The notes beneath the pieces are model-generated. The model was given only the letters and a program-made list of their open reading frames with translations. It searched no databases and was not told where the DNA came from. A DNA stretch of 64,000 bases, from positions 1,674,001 to 1,738,000 of the forward strand of contig JAJHTX010000012.1 of the NCBI GenBank assembly GCA_032164295.1, read 5' to 3'. Origin of the DNA: Inonotus obliquus (lineage: Eukaryota > Basidiomycota > Agaricomycetes > Hymenochaetales > Hymenochaetaceae). Made by a program: the position numbers and the translations under genes. Of this stretch, positions 1 to 9,846 are shown one piece after another; within the stretch, counting starts at the first letter, position 1; each line of letters opens with the position of its first letter.

Positions 1-1099
1 CCAGAGGAATCTCAGAGTGCAGATGAAGGCTTGGAGAGAGCAAATTAAGGATATTCGAGATCTTATTTAAGATTGAGAGGAGAGGATTCTCTAGTTGATC
101 TGTGTGAAAGTGAAAGGACGAGTGCGTGCAAGCTCTCGGTCGATCTCGTCGATCGACGCAGATCACCAACTTTACATAAGTTTGAACAGATTTTCAGCCC
201 AACTCCAAGTCGCAATGCATCAGCAGTCTCAGAGAATCATCGTTTATTTGTCCATCACACCTCGCCGGACATGTGAAGAAACAAGACGTTATTATCGATA
301 GACAAGGCTGGAAGAAGCTTGGCTCGAACACAAGCACTTCCGAGTCTTCAGAACTATACGTGGGCGAAGGTATGGCGCAAGAGATGGGTGTGGCATTGCG
401 CACAAGCTTAGATGAATGTGCAAGGCTTTGGATGATGGTGTAAGTTGGCCTTTTGTCTCTTCCTCAACTACACGTCCATCACTTACTCTATAATCCATTT
501 CTATTCGGACAACCTCGCCAACAGAGGGCACTGGAGAGTGCACTCTGTCCTCATATCCTCATTCCGGAGTTGCTTCAACCAGGCACCATTCGATTGAGAT
601 GAGCACGTTCGAGGATTGTTTGAGCGTGAGCGATGTATCTTGGAGTCTCAGGCTACTTCACCTCTAAATTTTTCTGCTTTTTGGAATCGCCAAGTCCTGC
701 CTCAACAACCATCTCGATGGGAGAGTCCCGAAACATCATTCCTGCCCGATATCTGGTGTTTTAGCTTCTGCAGGATCTCGGACTTCACTTCTCTCCTTCG
801 GATACATCTCCTCTTCCTCTGCATCTGCCTCGTCTTCCGTTTGGACCTTATGTAAGGATGGATAGGAGTTGGCTCTGTATCAGGTATAACCCCGTGCCTT
901 GGCTACCACCATTGACGAGCTGGCACATACGAAGAGTCGTTCTTACTTCCAACAAGTTGTCTCAATGGAGGCCTTAAACCGATGAGCGTGCTTAGTAGAA
1001 CAGGTCAGTGAACACTGTACATGTGATTAGTCTCAAATACAATGAATGACAAAACTTCATCAATCCCACGCAGCGTGGACGCCCCGAATCACGCCTTTT

Positions 1100-1567
1100 C
1101 TAGATTTCTGCCGTTACTATTAGACCACGAGTAGCTTCGTCATTAAAACGCTTTAACCCAAATACGTCCCCAAAACGGATGCAAGGACGAGATCGATCAG
1201 GTACGCGAATCGCTCCGAGATGGCAATGTTCGATTGCCAACACTGTTCTCCTTCTAAACGAACAAGTCCGTTTGCTTTGGTTCGACAGTCTCTGGAGCAA
1301 TCTGGCAATGTGACTGAGAAGTACAGCACCTTTGACTTCATCTTCACCTCTGAGTAAGCCACCATCCCCACCGTCTTCGATTCGACTAGTAGGCATGTTC
1401 ACCTTCGAACCTCGATCAGTATCCACCAATCTCTTATGACCATTCCCATCAATACTGGATTTCCCTCCCCCCTCCATCATCTTCACCCAGGTTCCCAACT
1501 CCATATGGACCATCGTTTCTCGATACTGAGCTTCCGCTTCCGGATATCGTTTCGGCTTTATTTGCAT
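1100..1567 (-). pseudogene. Possible TPR-like coding remnant, degenerate
   Basis: A 155-residue open frame on the minus strand. Near its start it carries a YPEAEAQYRET stretch that resembles the helix of a tetratricopeptide repeat of the kind found in fungal NB-ARC/TPR proteins. Only this one repeat-like segment is seen. The rest of the frame is low-complexity or unrecognisable, and a second open frame overlaps it at 1153-1371. No start context, splice structure or partner domain could be built around it, so it is read as a relic or a chance frame. The surrounding 1-1,700 shows other short minus-strand frames (for example 292-543) but no gene I can support. Confidence 0.25.
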
Positions 1568-1725
1568 GCTATTTTCAGGGTTGTGCCTCGTCCTCGATGT
1601 TTTTTCTCAATAGCCGCCAAAGGTCTCGTTGCGTTCAGCTCAGCGTATACTTAATCCAACACATATTCGTTAGTCCAGCTTGATCTTATTGGTACAAACT
1701 GAGCGATACTCACTTTCATCGTCAT

Positions 1726-2607
1726 TCAGCGAGAGACCATTTCGGCGTCTAGTTCCGCTATAATCACCAGTTCGTCCCCTTCCGAAACCTTCTCGAATAG
1801 GTCGTTAGTTCTATCCGGTCCGATAGCAGACGATTCTGCCCTGTCGTCTTCCAGGTCACCTAGCTTGTGCGAGTCACCTTCAGGTGATATTAAGCCTTCA
1901 GCATTGTTGGTGGTACTGGATTGACCTACATGTTCATCATGATCGCTCCAGATCGATCCGTCCTCCTGGAAGCTTGATTCTACCGTAGAGGATCCATTAT
2001 CCGAGTGACATTCCATTTCATCACCTTCGAACACAACTCCGAGTCCGTCTGGTCTGGTCTGAGGACTGCATCGACTTCCAGTACGGGGGGGTCGGACTTC
2101 CTTGAGCTCTTCGTCGAAGAACCCGTTATGTCGTTTTTCGCAATTCGGTTCCTTGAGGTAGACTAATTCGTCTGGCGGATAAATCTTTGGCGAATAACCA
2201 GCAGCAAAGGCTTCCTCGATGGTTATGACTCTTGTTGTGGATCGGCGGTAGTAATAGATGGAATTGCTCTCCGCAGGCTTCCACGAGAAGGGACTGGTAG
2301 TATATAGGCTTTCCACGTCGGTTCCTAGTGATCTAGCATATGCTTCAGGAGGATAGCGGAGAATCTGGATGGCTAAGTTGGTATGTATCCAAAGAGCTTT
2401 CCGATCCTTGACGCGTAGGTCCTCTGGTTTGGTACCTTCTCGTATGCCATGTTCTACTGAACGTGTCAGTCCATCGAAGGAGAAATCCGGGAAGAAAACC
2501 TTTAGTAGAGTGTGTCTGTTTCCCGGTTCTATTCCACCCAGCAGCGAGCGTAAATAGACCTCCCGGCGAGAATACCTCAGCGTTCCAGAACAGCATACAT
2601 GGTCCAT
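1726..2607 (-). CDS. Hypothetical protein, acidic C-terminal half, unrecognised family
   Basis: An open frame of 293 residues that I do not recognise. The N-terminal 170 residues look globular, with many aromatic and charged residues and a YYYRRSTTRVITIEEAF segment. The last 120 residues are acidic and serine-rich, probably disordered. The 5' part (2,480-2,607) aligns at the nucleotide level with copy B near 6,750-6,860, so this is probably the 3' exon of the duplicated family described at 2,480-5,360 rather than an independent gene. Relative to copy B it has about 27 extra bases near 2,530, which changes the frame locally. It could be the surviving intact exon of an otherwise broken gene. 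Its start codon is therefore doubtful. Confidence 0.4.
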   Translation of the reverse strand: MDHVCCSGTLRYSRREVYLRSLLGGIEPGNRHTLLKVFFPDFSFDGLTRSVEHGIREGTKPEDLRVKDRKALWIHTNLAIQILRYPPEAYARSLGTDVESLYTTSPFSWKPAESNSIYYYRRSTTRVITIEEAFAAGYSPKIYPPDELVYLKEPNCEKRHNGFFDEELKEVRPPRTGSRCSPQTRPDGLGVVFEGDEMECHSDNGSSTVESSFQEDGSIWSDHDEHVGQSSTTNNAEGLISPEGDSHKLGDLEDDRAESSAIGPDRTNDLFEKVSEGDELVIIAELDAEMVSR

Positions 2608-5360
2608 CCAAAGGGTTAATGCTGATCTTCTTCACGTCACTCGGATCGACGGTTGGCAGCAGAAATGTGATTCGACAGAACGATAATTATGTCATTGATG
2701 CATGCCAAGTGAAGACAATATTGTCTGCCTGCCGTTACCCAATCCTCCTCCTCCATTTTCGGTACACACACTTTCCTCAGTGACTCAAGAAAATCCGAAG
2801 ATCTGGCATTCGTCCACGAAAGAGCGCCGAGCTTAGCATTGCATCGATATACATCACGTTTCGCGAAAAAGTAGACATATTCCCATGCTCTCGCCAGCAG
2901 TTCAGTGTCAGACCTAAAATGCATTGTAAACCAGCTCGTATTGTTCAAGCATCCTGTTCGCCCGTTAACAAAATCCACGATTCCATCATAGAGGCGTTTC
3001 TCTGCCGGAGCCTGGACCACGTCAATTTATATCTGATGTGTTGCCCGCCCGGAAGCTCGAAACTAATCTCCTTAATAGTAGACAAACCAGTTCTTTCAGG
3101 ATGGGCCGCAATCCTTCGTAGTATCCGTGTCTATTCTCTAGAGATGCAAGCGAAATCTCCTGAATACCAGACTGGCTAATGCCACGTGTAATCAGGTTCC
3201 ACGCGAAGTAGAGCCTATTAAACTATAATAATCCCGCTGCGAATTCTTTTTCAAGTAAGCGTGAATGGCAGATGGCGGGCATTCAATGTATATTTCTGTG
3301 CACAAATGACAGTATACATTTGCAGGTCTTCTTGTACCGAAATGTACAATCAATCATCTTGTAAACAGGATCATGGAGGTCGTTTTGGGACATGAGCGAA
3401 CAAATAACTTTTTTGCACACGCTCCATTCAAAATCAGTACCTCGCGGCGTTTCTGACTGCGCTATGAATAGTACGCACATGGATATCACGGCACAAACCA
3501 ATCTTGTCGATAGCCCGCATGAAGATGAATGAATATCTGGGAGACACCAATAGTGAAGATGCAGTTCCGCTTTAAATCGATGAAAAACCCACTGGAGATA
3601 CTCAGTGACATTGGATCACATCAGCGAATATCTTTCAAGTAGAAGTATTGATATCAGGTCAATACAGAAATTGATGAAATCTTTAGGAAATGTCTGGAGC
3701 CTTGTTTCCTCCAGGAGCACCAGTAGGGCTCGCAAGCGTACCATAACGTACGGATACGGCCCGTACGTATACGGATACGCTCTGTACTCGTATGGGAGGT
3801 AGAGGACTTACCTTACGGATCGTATTGTACGGACCGCATTCCGTATCGAGAAATCCAAATTTAGGCGTAAACGGTCGTATACGGAAAATACGGATACGGT
3901 CATGTGAGGATGGTCTTTACTTTATTTGGCAGTTTGCAGCTTGTTCGTCCGAGTTGAGGAGCATAGAAATGATGGATATGCGTCCCATAACTCTTGGAAC
4001 CGACATCAAAACGTGCAATGGCGTATGAATCATCTCTTATACCGACATCACCCGGCCCCGGCAACTTGAATACACGAAACTTTCTGGTAGACATACCATT
4101 GAAATCAGTGAGGATCCCATCCATTCTCTCGGGCAAGCACACTAAGCGTCTGGAGCGACACAAGACCATCCCCGATCAATTATTCTTGCTGTACCTCTCT
4201 TCGTTTCTTATGAATTCTTCTTGCTACCGTATGTACGACCGTATTCTGTATACGCCCGCGGCTTATCCGTACCCTGCTTGGAAATGAAGAATACGGTGTC
4301 GTAAAGTACGCGCCGTATGCGTAATGAACGTGAATTTTACGCGCGTATCCGTATACGTACGCTTTCAAGCCCTAAGCACCAGTACATGTCGAGACTTGGC
4401 AAGGAGCAAATCCTCCTCCTTGGGATTACGAAACCTCAAGTTTTCATAAACCTCTGCTAGATTAAAGACGGACATTCTAGCGCCGTAAACTTCCAGAATA
4501 TCCCGTTGTTTGCTGTCGAAAATAATCAAATCCATCGTCAAATCGAGGAGAGATTCGATGGCTTGCAACTGCGTCGAGAGCTCCTTAGATCTTCTATGGG
4601 TGATCAGAAACAGAATACACGGGGAAGTATTGAACGCACTCGATGTAACGAATCAAACTCCTTTCGAAGACGACATTCCTCGCACCAGCATGCATCGAGA
4701 TGCCAAATAAATAGGCGCAGTGATGATCACGGCCCACAGTAGTCTAATCTTCTGTGCCGCAGGGAGTGGGCCCTTCCTCATTTTTGCTGCAACTCCATTT
4801 ACAATCCGTTCAACATATCTACCCGCGAAGCCATAAAACTTGTCGACTGTGCGACCAGGACCAGAAGGTTACTAGCTGTCGTATTCGTGTCTGTACTTGA
4901 GCATACACGCCCAAGTTTCGGAACCTATAAGATGTGTCAAATCTAGCATCGTCCATGATTGAGAGATATAGAAGGTAGTGGAAGAAGAAGAGGTTGGGAA
5001 TCGTACCAGCCAAAACACGACTCTTGTCTCAACCAGAACCAGACGCACCGCAAAGCGATGCAGCCTAACCACAGCCAAAGCATCAGAATCACAACTTTTC
5101 AAACGCCAGAAGACTACAATACAACTCACAAGCCTGAAACGCAGAGTCAGAGCTTCTAACCCAGCACACTAGCGCCAAGGCAGTACAAGCCGTCCAAAAT
5201 GAGTCTGCGACCCTCTCTGGTCTTTTCAATGGAGCGACTCGCTCTTGATTCCGAAGTTGACCATTCCTGATATTACACGAAAAACGGAGGCCGAGTTGCG
5301 GTTGGGAGACAAGGTGATCAAGGAGAGCATGTGGCACAAGTTCTTGCGCACATGACTTTG
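2480..5360 (-). pseudogene. Copy A of a duplicated, unrecognised gene family; disrupted
   Basis: Segment matching copy B (6,750-9,280) in the same orientation. The clearest stretch is 4,840-5,000 against 8,745-8,900, with long shared runs. Frame-by-frame reading gives a hydrophobic N-terminal part, then a segment around 4,850-4,930 (VYAQVQTRIRQL in A, VYAHVQTRIRQL in B), then SLLDLTMDL near 4,540. Immediately after RIRQL, copy A is one base shorter than B, which shifts the frame to an early stop. A 651-bp MITE also interrupts the copy at 3,724-4,374. Together these argue for an inactive gene. Downstream fragments at 3,283-3,501 and 2,637-3,020 keep short open frames with cysteines and hydrophobic runs. 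No known domain is evident; a membrane protein is possible but unproven. Confidence 0.6.
3724..4374. mobile_element. hAT-like MITE (non-autonomous DNA transposon), 651 bp
   Basis: The ends are inverted repeats: the left end begins TAGGGCTCGCAAGCGTAC and the right end, read on the minus strand, begins TAGGGCTTGAAAGCGTAC. They are flanked by a perfect 8-bp direct repeat AGCACCAG at 3,716-3,723 and 4,375-4,382. Copy B carries the corresponding empty site (AGCACCAG then TGCATG near 7,559), which confirms insertion. Eight-base target duplications and TAGGG-type termini are characteristic of the hAT superfamily. Subterminal regions are packed with short palindromic CGTATACGGATACG-type motifs, a usual transposase-binding arrangement. 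No transposase frame is present, so the element would need a transposase from elsewhere. Confidence 0.9.
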
Positions 5361-5383
5361 AGGCGTCAATGTTGGCAGACGGA

Positions 5384-5410
5384 GCTCTGCTCTCTGCTCT
5401 CTGCTCTCTG
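5384..5410. repeat. Short CTCTCTG tandem repeat
   Basis: About three and a half copies of a 7-bp CTCTCTG unit, in the spacer upstream of copy A. It is a simple microsatellite without sign of coding. Confidence 0.7.
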
Positions 5411-5781
5411 TGACTCTGTCTATTAGTAGCGTGTCTATGAAAGCAATCGACGATGACCGGGAAGCCTTCAAGTTCATTTCCTCTCCTATCTTTTCTTGGA
5501 CTCAGTGACGAAGGAGCAACCATGCACTTGCTTTCGACCCCTACAGGACTTTGCATTCGTGACTTGTGCTTGGCGTCAACTTTGCTTGTCGTGGCACAAC
5601 ACAGATGTTGCATGTGACGCCCTTCTCTGGAACTGGACATTGCTCTCTGCACTTACTTTGCATAAATCGTTATGCGTCATGTCTCTGTATAAACTCGAGG
5701 GGGAGGGGGGAAGCAAGGTGCCCACTACATAGTATACTGCGCCCACAAAAACGCTGACTCCTCGCTTCTGCGCCGCTTACA

Positions 5782-6292
5782 ATGAATTGTTTCCGTAGAA
5801 ATAAAAGTAAGACATTGACTCAAGTGCGATGGGATGACCAGACATCGAAAGAGGTTCATCTTCCGGATGGTAGTTACACTTCATTGTTCGAATAGTGAGC
5901 TACGAGATACTAACATCATCGTTCCTTCCCTTCATGACCGAAAAGTTTGGAAAGAACTTGCCAAGTGTATGTCCAACTATTCCATCCATCCGACAGTCCC
6001 TGCTTTGCCGACGTGAGCTAATTCTTATTAATCAGCATTCAAAAAGTGCTATCCGGGAGGACACACGCTTACGTACGATGAAGAGAATAATAGTATCACT
6101 AAAAATGGACCAGATGCTAAGTACGTGGACCTAAAAGGCATTACCTATGAGTTACAGGCAAAGAACATCACGATGACGAAGGCGCTGGGTGACGTACTTG
6201 AGAATATACTTTTTGGACGTGGTGTCCAGTTCGATGACAGAGTATTGGATAAAATTCTTACTAGAATATCCAATAAGTTGAATATCAAGTAG
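5782..6292 (+). CDS. Putative small multi-exon gene, unknown function
   Basis: The last exon, 6,036-6,292, is open and strongly protein-like: it starts just after a TTAATCAG acceptor, reads FKKCYPGGHTLTYDEE and ends KILTRISNKLNIK followed by TAG. An upstream exon containing WKELAK can be joined through a GTATGT donor near 5,967 in the correct phase. A first segment from ATG 5,782 reads QTSKEVHLPDGSYTSLFEY before a GTGAGC donor, but its phase does not match the next exon. Either the first exon is wrong, there is one frame-disrupting change, or the gene is a recent relic. No domain is recognised. It lies between the two duplicated, damaged gene copies and has no similarity to them. Confidence 0.4.
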
Positions 6293-6749
6293 ATAGGGCG
6301 GGAAAGCTTGCACGGCTTCATTCTTATTGAGCAATCTGCTTGGTAGCGGCTGCACGATAACAATGTCACTAGTACTATGCCAATAAAGACATCTTCCCAT
6401 TACTTCTTTGAGAGCCATAAAGTCCCTCAAGGTTGATTCCGAGTTAAGTTCTGAAGCCACGTACTCACTAAATCGCGCATGCTTAAAGCGGATTGCGGTC
6501 CCTTTTGGACTTCTGTGATCTAAGCACAGTGCGTGGACGATATGCGCGTATGACTACGTCTGGACACATGCCAACCAGAGAACGAGATTATACTCACAGC
6601 TCACAATATCCTCTCCTGAACTAATGCTTGCATAAGTGGCATCCGTCGTCATGAAGCGCGCCATGAGGACCATCCTTGACAGTTTCTCCGGCCGGACAGG
6701 GGAGTTGGTTGTGCCGTGCAATTATGTAATTCTGATGCTTCAAGCTCCA

Positions 6750-9280
6750 TTCGCAGGAGAACTCTGGGAAGCGAATTTCTAGTAAGGTATGTCGCAGATA
6801 AAATAGACCTTGTGGCGAGAACGCTTCACCGCGAACATCTTCACGTCATTCAGACCAACGACTCGGATACGGGTAATGTACCAATGATTATGTAATCGAC
6901 GGCTATGTGACATGTGTCCTCGTGTCGTGATCCTTTACCCTTGAAGCCCTCCTCCTTTGTCGGCAACACAGTGATTCAAGATGATCCGAAGACCCAACAG
7001 CGCGGCCAAGTTCTGTTCGCGAAAGAGCATCGAGCATAGCATTGCATCGATATACGTTGCGTTCCACGAAAAAAACAGGCATGCATATGTTCCCATACCT
7101 TCGGCCACAGTTCAATTCAATGTCGGACGCAGAATGTGTTATGAGCTAGCTCTAAATATTCAAGACATCTACTCACGCGTCGATATAAACCATTACTTCA
7201 TCATAGAGGCGTGACTACATGGTTCCATAGAAGATGTTTTCGCACAATTAATCTAACCCGGGTCGTCTCTGATTGCGCAATGTATAGCAGGCACTAGACC
7301 ATCACAGACATCATGATACGAGGGGTCGCCGACAAATTTAGCCCGCATGATGATAAATGTATATTTCGGACTTCTGCACAAGCAGCAAGACTCGGTCAGT
7401 AGTGATCCAGTTACGATTGAAGTATATGAAGAACTCACTGTTTATACTCAGTGACCTCAGACCACATCTGCCAACCTCTTTCTGATAGAACCCTTCCGAT
7501 CGAGCCAATACATAAGTTGATAAATTCTCTCAGAAATGTTTCGATCTGTGTTCCTCCAAGAGCACCAGTGCATGCGAGACTTGGCGAGGAGCGATCCCTC
7601 ATACTTGCAGTTAAGAACCTTATGGTTTCCATAAAACCTCGCTAAATTTGAGACGGGAATCCTAGCGTCGCAAACGTCCATAGTCTACTATTGAGAATTG
7701 CCAAATCCATCATTTTTATTTTTTTTTAAATGTATTTATTACGCGCGTCAGTAATTCTAGTTACAAGTGCGCGGCAGACAAAATCTACGTGGTGGTGTGA
7801 ACTCTAAGAGTGGTGAAGTAAGAAAAGCAGAGAAAAAGGTAGTAGTATGGTGCTCTAAAGAAAGGACTAAAGGGCGCGACGCTGGGGAGGTAGGGGAATT
7901 AGAAGGGGTAACAGAAACTATTTTTGAATGTATATACTGTAGACTTAGGTAAGCCTAATAAAGTTATTTACGAAAAATTGCCCGTTTCGGTCAAGTTTGT
8001 TTAGGGCCGGTCATAATCATATAAACATACGACTTAGAAGAAAATTGGAAAGTAAGAAAATAAGGGAAACAGGTAAGATAGGAGTGTGGGGGGAATAGTA
8101 TTAACGGGGGGGAGGGAAACATAACCGAGTCATAAACAATTAAGAATCTGACCTTGTGAGTTGCCGTGCCCATTCCAGAGGCGTCTCCGCCTCTGGTCCC
8201 AGTTCCTCTTGAGCGTAGTTGCGTGCGATCCCTAAGTCTATGTGGTCGTCGCGAGTGTCCAGGCCCTCTTCTTCCATCCGCGCGTACGCCGAGGCTATAG
8301 CCTCGGCGGAGGCTCGTTCCGTGATGAAGAAAGGTGCGGTTTCCTTCAGCCAGTCCGCAAGGGGTCCGAGGTTTCTATCCTCGGCCCATTCGGTGTAGTG
8401 TGCAGGCGGACGCGTGGTGGCCGGCCAGTTTAGCGTCCTAGCCAGGACCTCAAATCCATCATTAAATCGAGGAGTGAATATACCGCTTGTAACTGTGTCG
8501 AGACTTCCTTGGATATCCTTTGGGTGGTCAGAAACAGAATACACAGAAAAGTATTCACCACACTCGATATAGCTTCTTCACTGCGCCGGGAGACTTGGTC
8601 CAAAATCATCTCGAAAACGACATTGCCATGCCGAATCCTCGCAGCGATGATCTTGGCACGCAGCAGTCTAATCCCCTGCGGCGTGGGTGGACCCATTTCC
8701 ATTCTCAGTGCGTGGCCATTCGCGAATCGTTCGACGTATCGATGCGAAGCCATAAAACTTGTCGACTGTGCGACCAGGACCAGGAAGAATACTAGCTGTC
8801 GAATTCGAGTCTGTACGTGAGCATACACGCCCAAGTTCCGGAAACCCATAAAGTGTGCCAAATCTAGGATCGTCCATGATTGAGGATCTAGAAGGTAGTG
8901 GAAGAGCAGGGAATTGTCCCAGCCAGAGCAAGACACTCATCTCAACCAGACACACCGCAATGCGATGCGGCCCAACTACAGCAAAGCATCGGAATCACAA
9001 GAATCACTTCTCAGACGCCAGAAGACTACAATACAACTTACATGCCTGATACACGAGTCAAAGCTTCCAATCCAATCCAACAATAGCCCACTAGCGCCAA
9101 GGCAGTACAAGCCATCCAAAATGAGTCTTAACCCATTCTGGTCTTCTGACGGCGCAAGACCTCCTGGAGTTCAAAGTTGGACATCTTGATAATATACGAA
9201 AAAATAATGGTAGGCGCCGAGGCTGACTTACGATCGGGAGGTGATCAAGGGAAAGCATGTAATAACTTGCGGAATGGAGG
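6750..9280 (-). pseudogene. Copy B of the duplicated, unrecognised gene family; disrupted
   Basis: Same family and orientation as copy A. A better preserved central frame (8,430-8,936) runs through VYAHVQTRIRQLVFFLVL, then IIAARIRHGNVVFEMILDQV, a hydrophobic TFLCILFLTT stretch and SLLDLMMDL. It is then cut by a LINE-like insert at 7,715-8,450; the frame resumes beyond it near 7,680 with DARIPVSNLARFYGN. An intron with GTAAGT..CTGTAG borders is readable near 9,040-8,975, so the ancestor was a spliced gene. The 3' part (6,750-6,900) matches 2,480-2,660 of copy A. Function unknown; hydrophobic segments suggest a membrane protein, which is inference only. Confidence 0.6.
7715..8450 (-). mobile_element. 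5'-truncated LINE-like (non-LTR) retrotransposon insert, 736 bp
   Basis: The insert is flanked by a perfect 13-bp direct repeat CAAATCCATCATT at 7,702-7,714 and 8,451-8,463, which copy A has only once at the orthologous site near 4,527. On the minus strand the insert ends in an A-rich tail (T-rich on the plus strand at 7,713-7,727) preceded by AATAAA (7,735-7,740 on the complement). That is the signature of target-primed reverse transcription. Its 5' portion carries about 100 codons of an open frame (8,140-8,450, with ADWLKETAPFFITERASAEA), probably the C-terminal end of an element-encoded protein. No reverse transcriptase core is present, consistent with 5' truncation. The family cannot be named from this fragment. 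Confidence 0.85.
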
Positions 9281-9846
9281 ATTCGATCTCCGCTTCAATT
9301 CCTTGCAGAGACTCGGGACGAGCCGGGTAGCACGTGACACAGATTGACCATTTTTCAAGAATAAATACTGCCCATCGATCGTCAACCTTTGACCTCACAA
9401 TACTCATCGAAATCCCCACAAAGGCCCTCGTATACCAGACCTGTAAAGTGCATTTCCACTCTACTGTAGTGAGTGTGACCTGCATCAGCCGTGTGGCCTC
9501 TCCGAAGTCTTCTATTACTCGTCAAAGGTTTGTGAAGCTCCCGAATGACTCTGCATTAAACTCATGGCGGGCGTCTAAGGTACACGAGTATGTGAATATT
9601 GAGGGCTTAGAGCGCATGACCTTACAATTACATGTAAGTACGATGGTGGTACAGGTTCTATCTTTGCTTACAACCCTTGAACTCAAACGGGCGCTTATCC
9701 CTATTAGCTTTCAAACTCAACACCACAACAATCACTTGCGCACTGCGATATAAGATCCCACCACAATGTCTCCACTACTATTCACCACTGTACAACTCAC
9801 TCATCGATCTGGATACTTCATCAGACAATTCCGTGTATCTGCTGTT
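9281..9846 (+). promoter_or_regulatory. Upstream region of the Argonaute gene
   Basis: No gene is supported here. Open frames at 9,334-9,753 and 9,677-10,066 lack splice logic or family similarity. An in-frame ATG at 9,766 could extend the Argonaute by 27 residues, but those residues are unlike the RGG-rich start that follows, so the stretch is treated as promoter and 5' leader. Confidence 0.4.

Noticed and set aside
3724..4374. Regulatory or centromeric palindrome array
   Set aside because: The palindromic motifs are bounded by inverted termini and an 8-bp target duplication, so a transposon explains them.
5089..5652. 187-residue minus-strand open frame upstream of copy A
   Set aside because: It crosses the CTCTCTG microsatellite and the start of the duplicated segment, and copy B does not keep it open.
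9334..9753. 139-residue plus-strand frame before the Argonaute
   Set aside because: No recognisable domain, no start context, and it does not join the Argonaute in phase. Probably promoter sequence.
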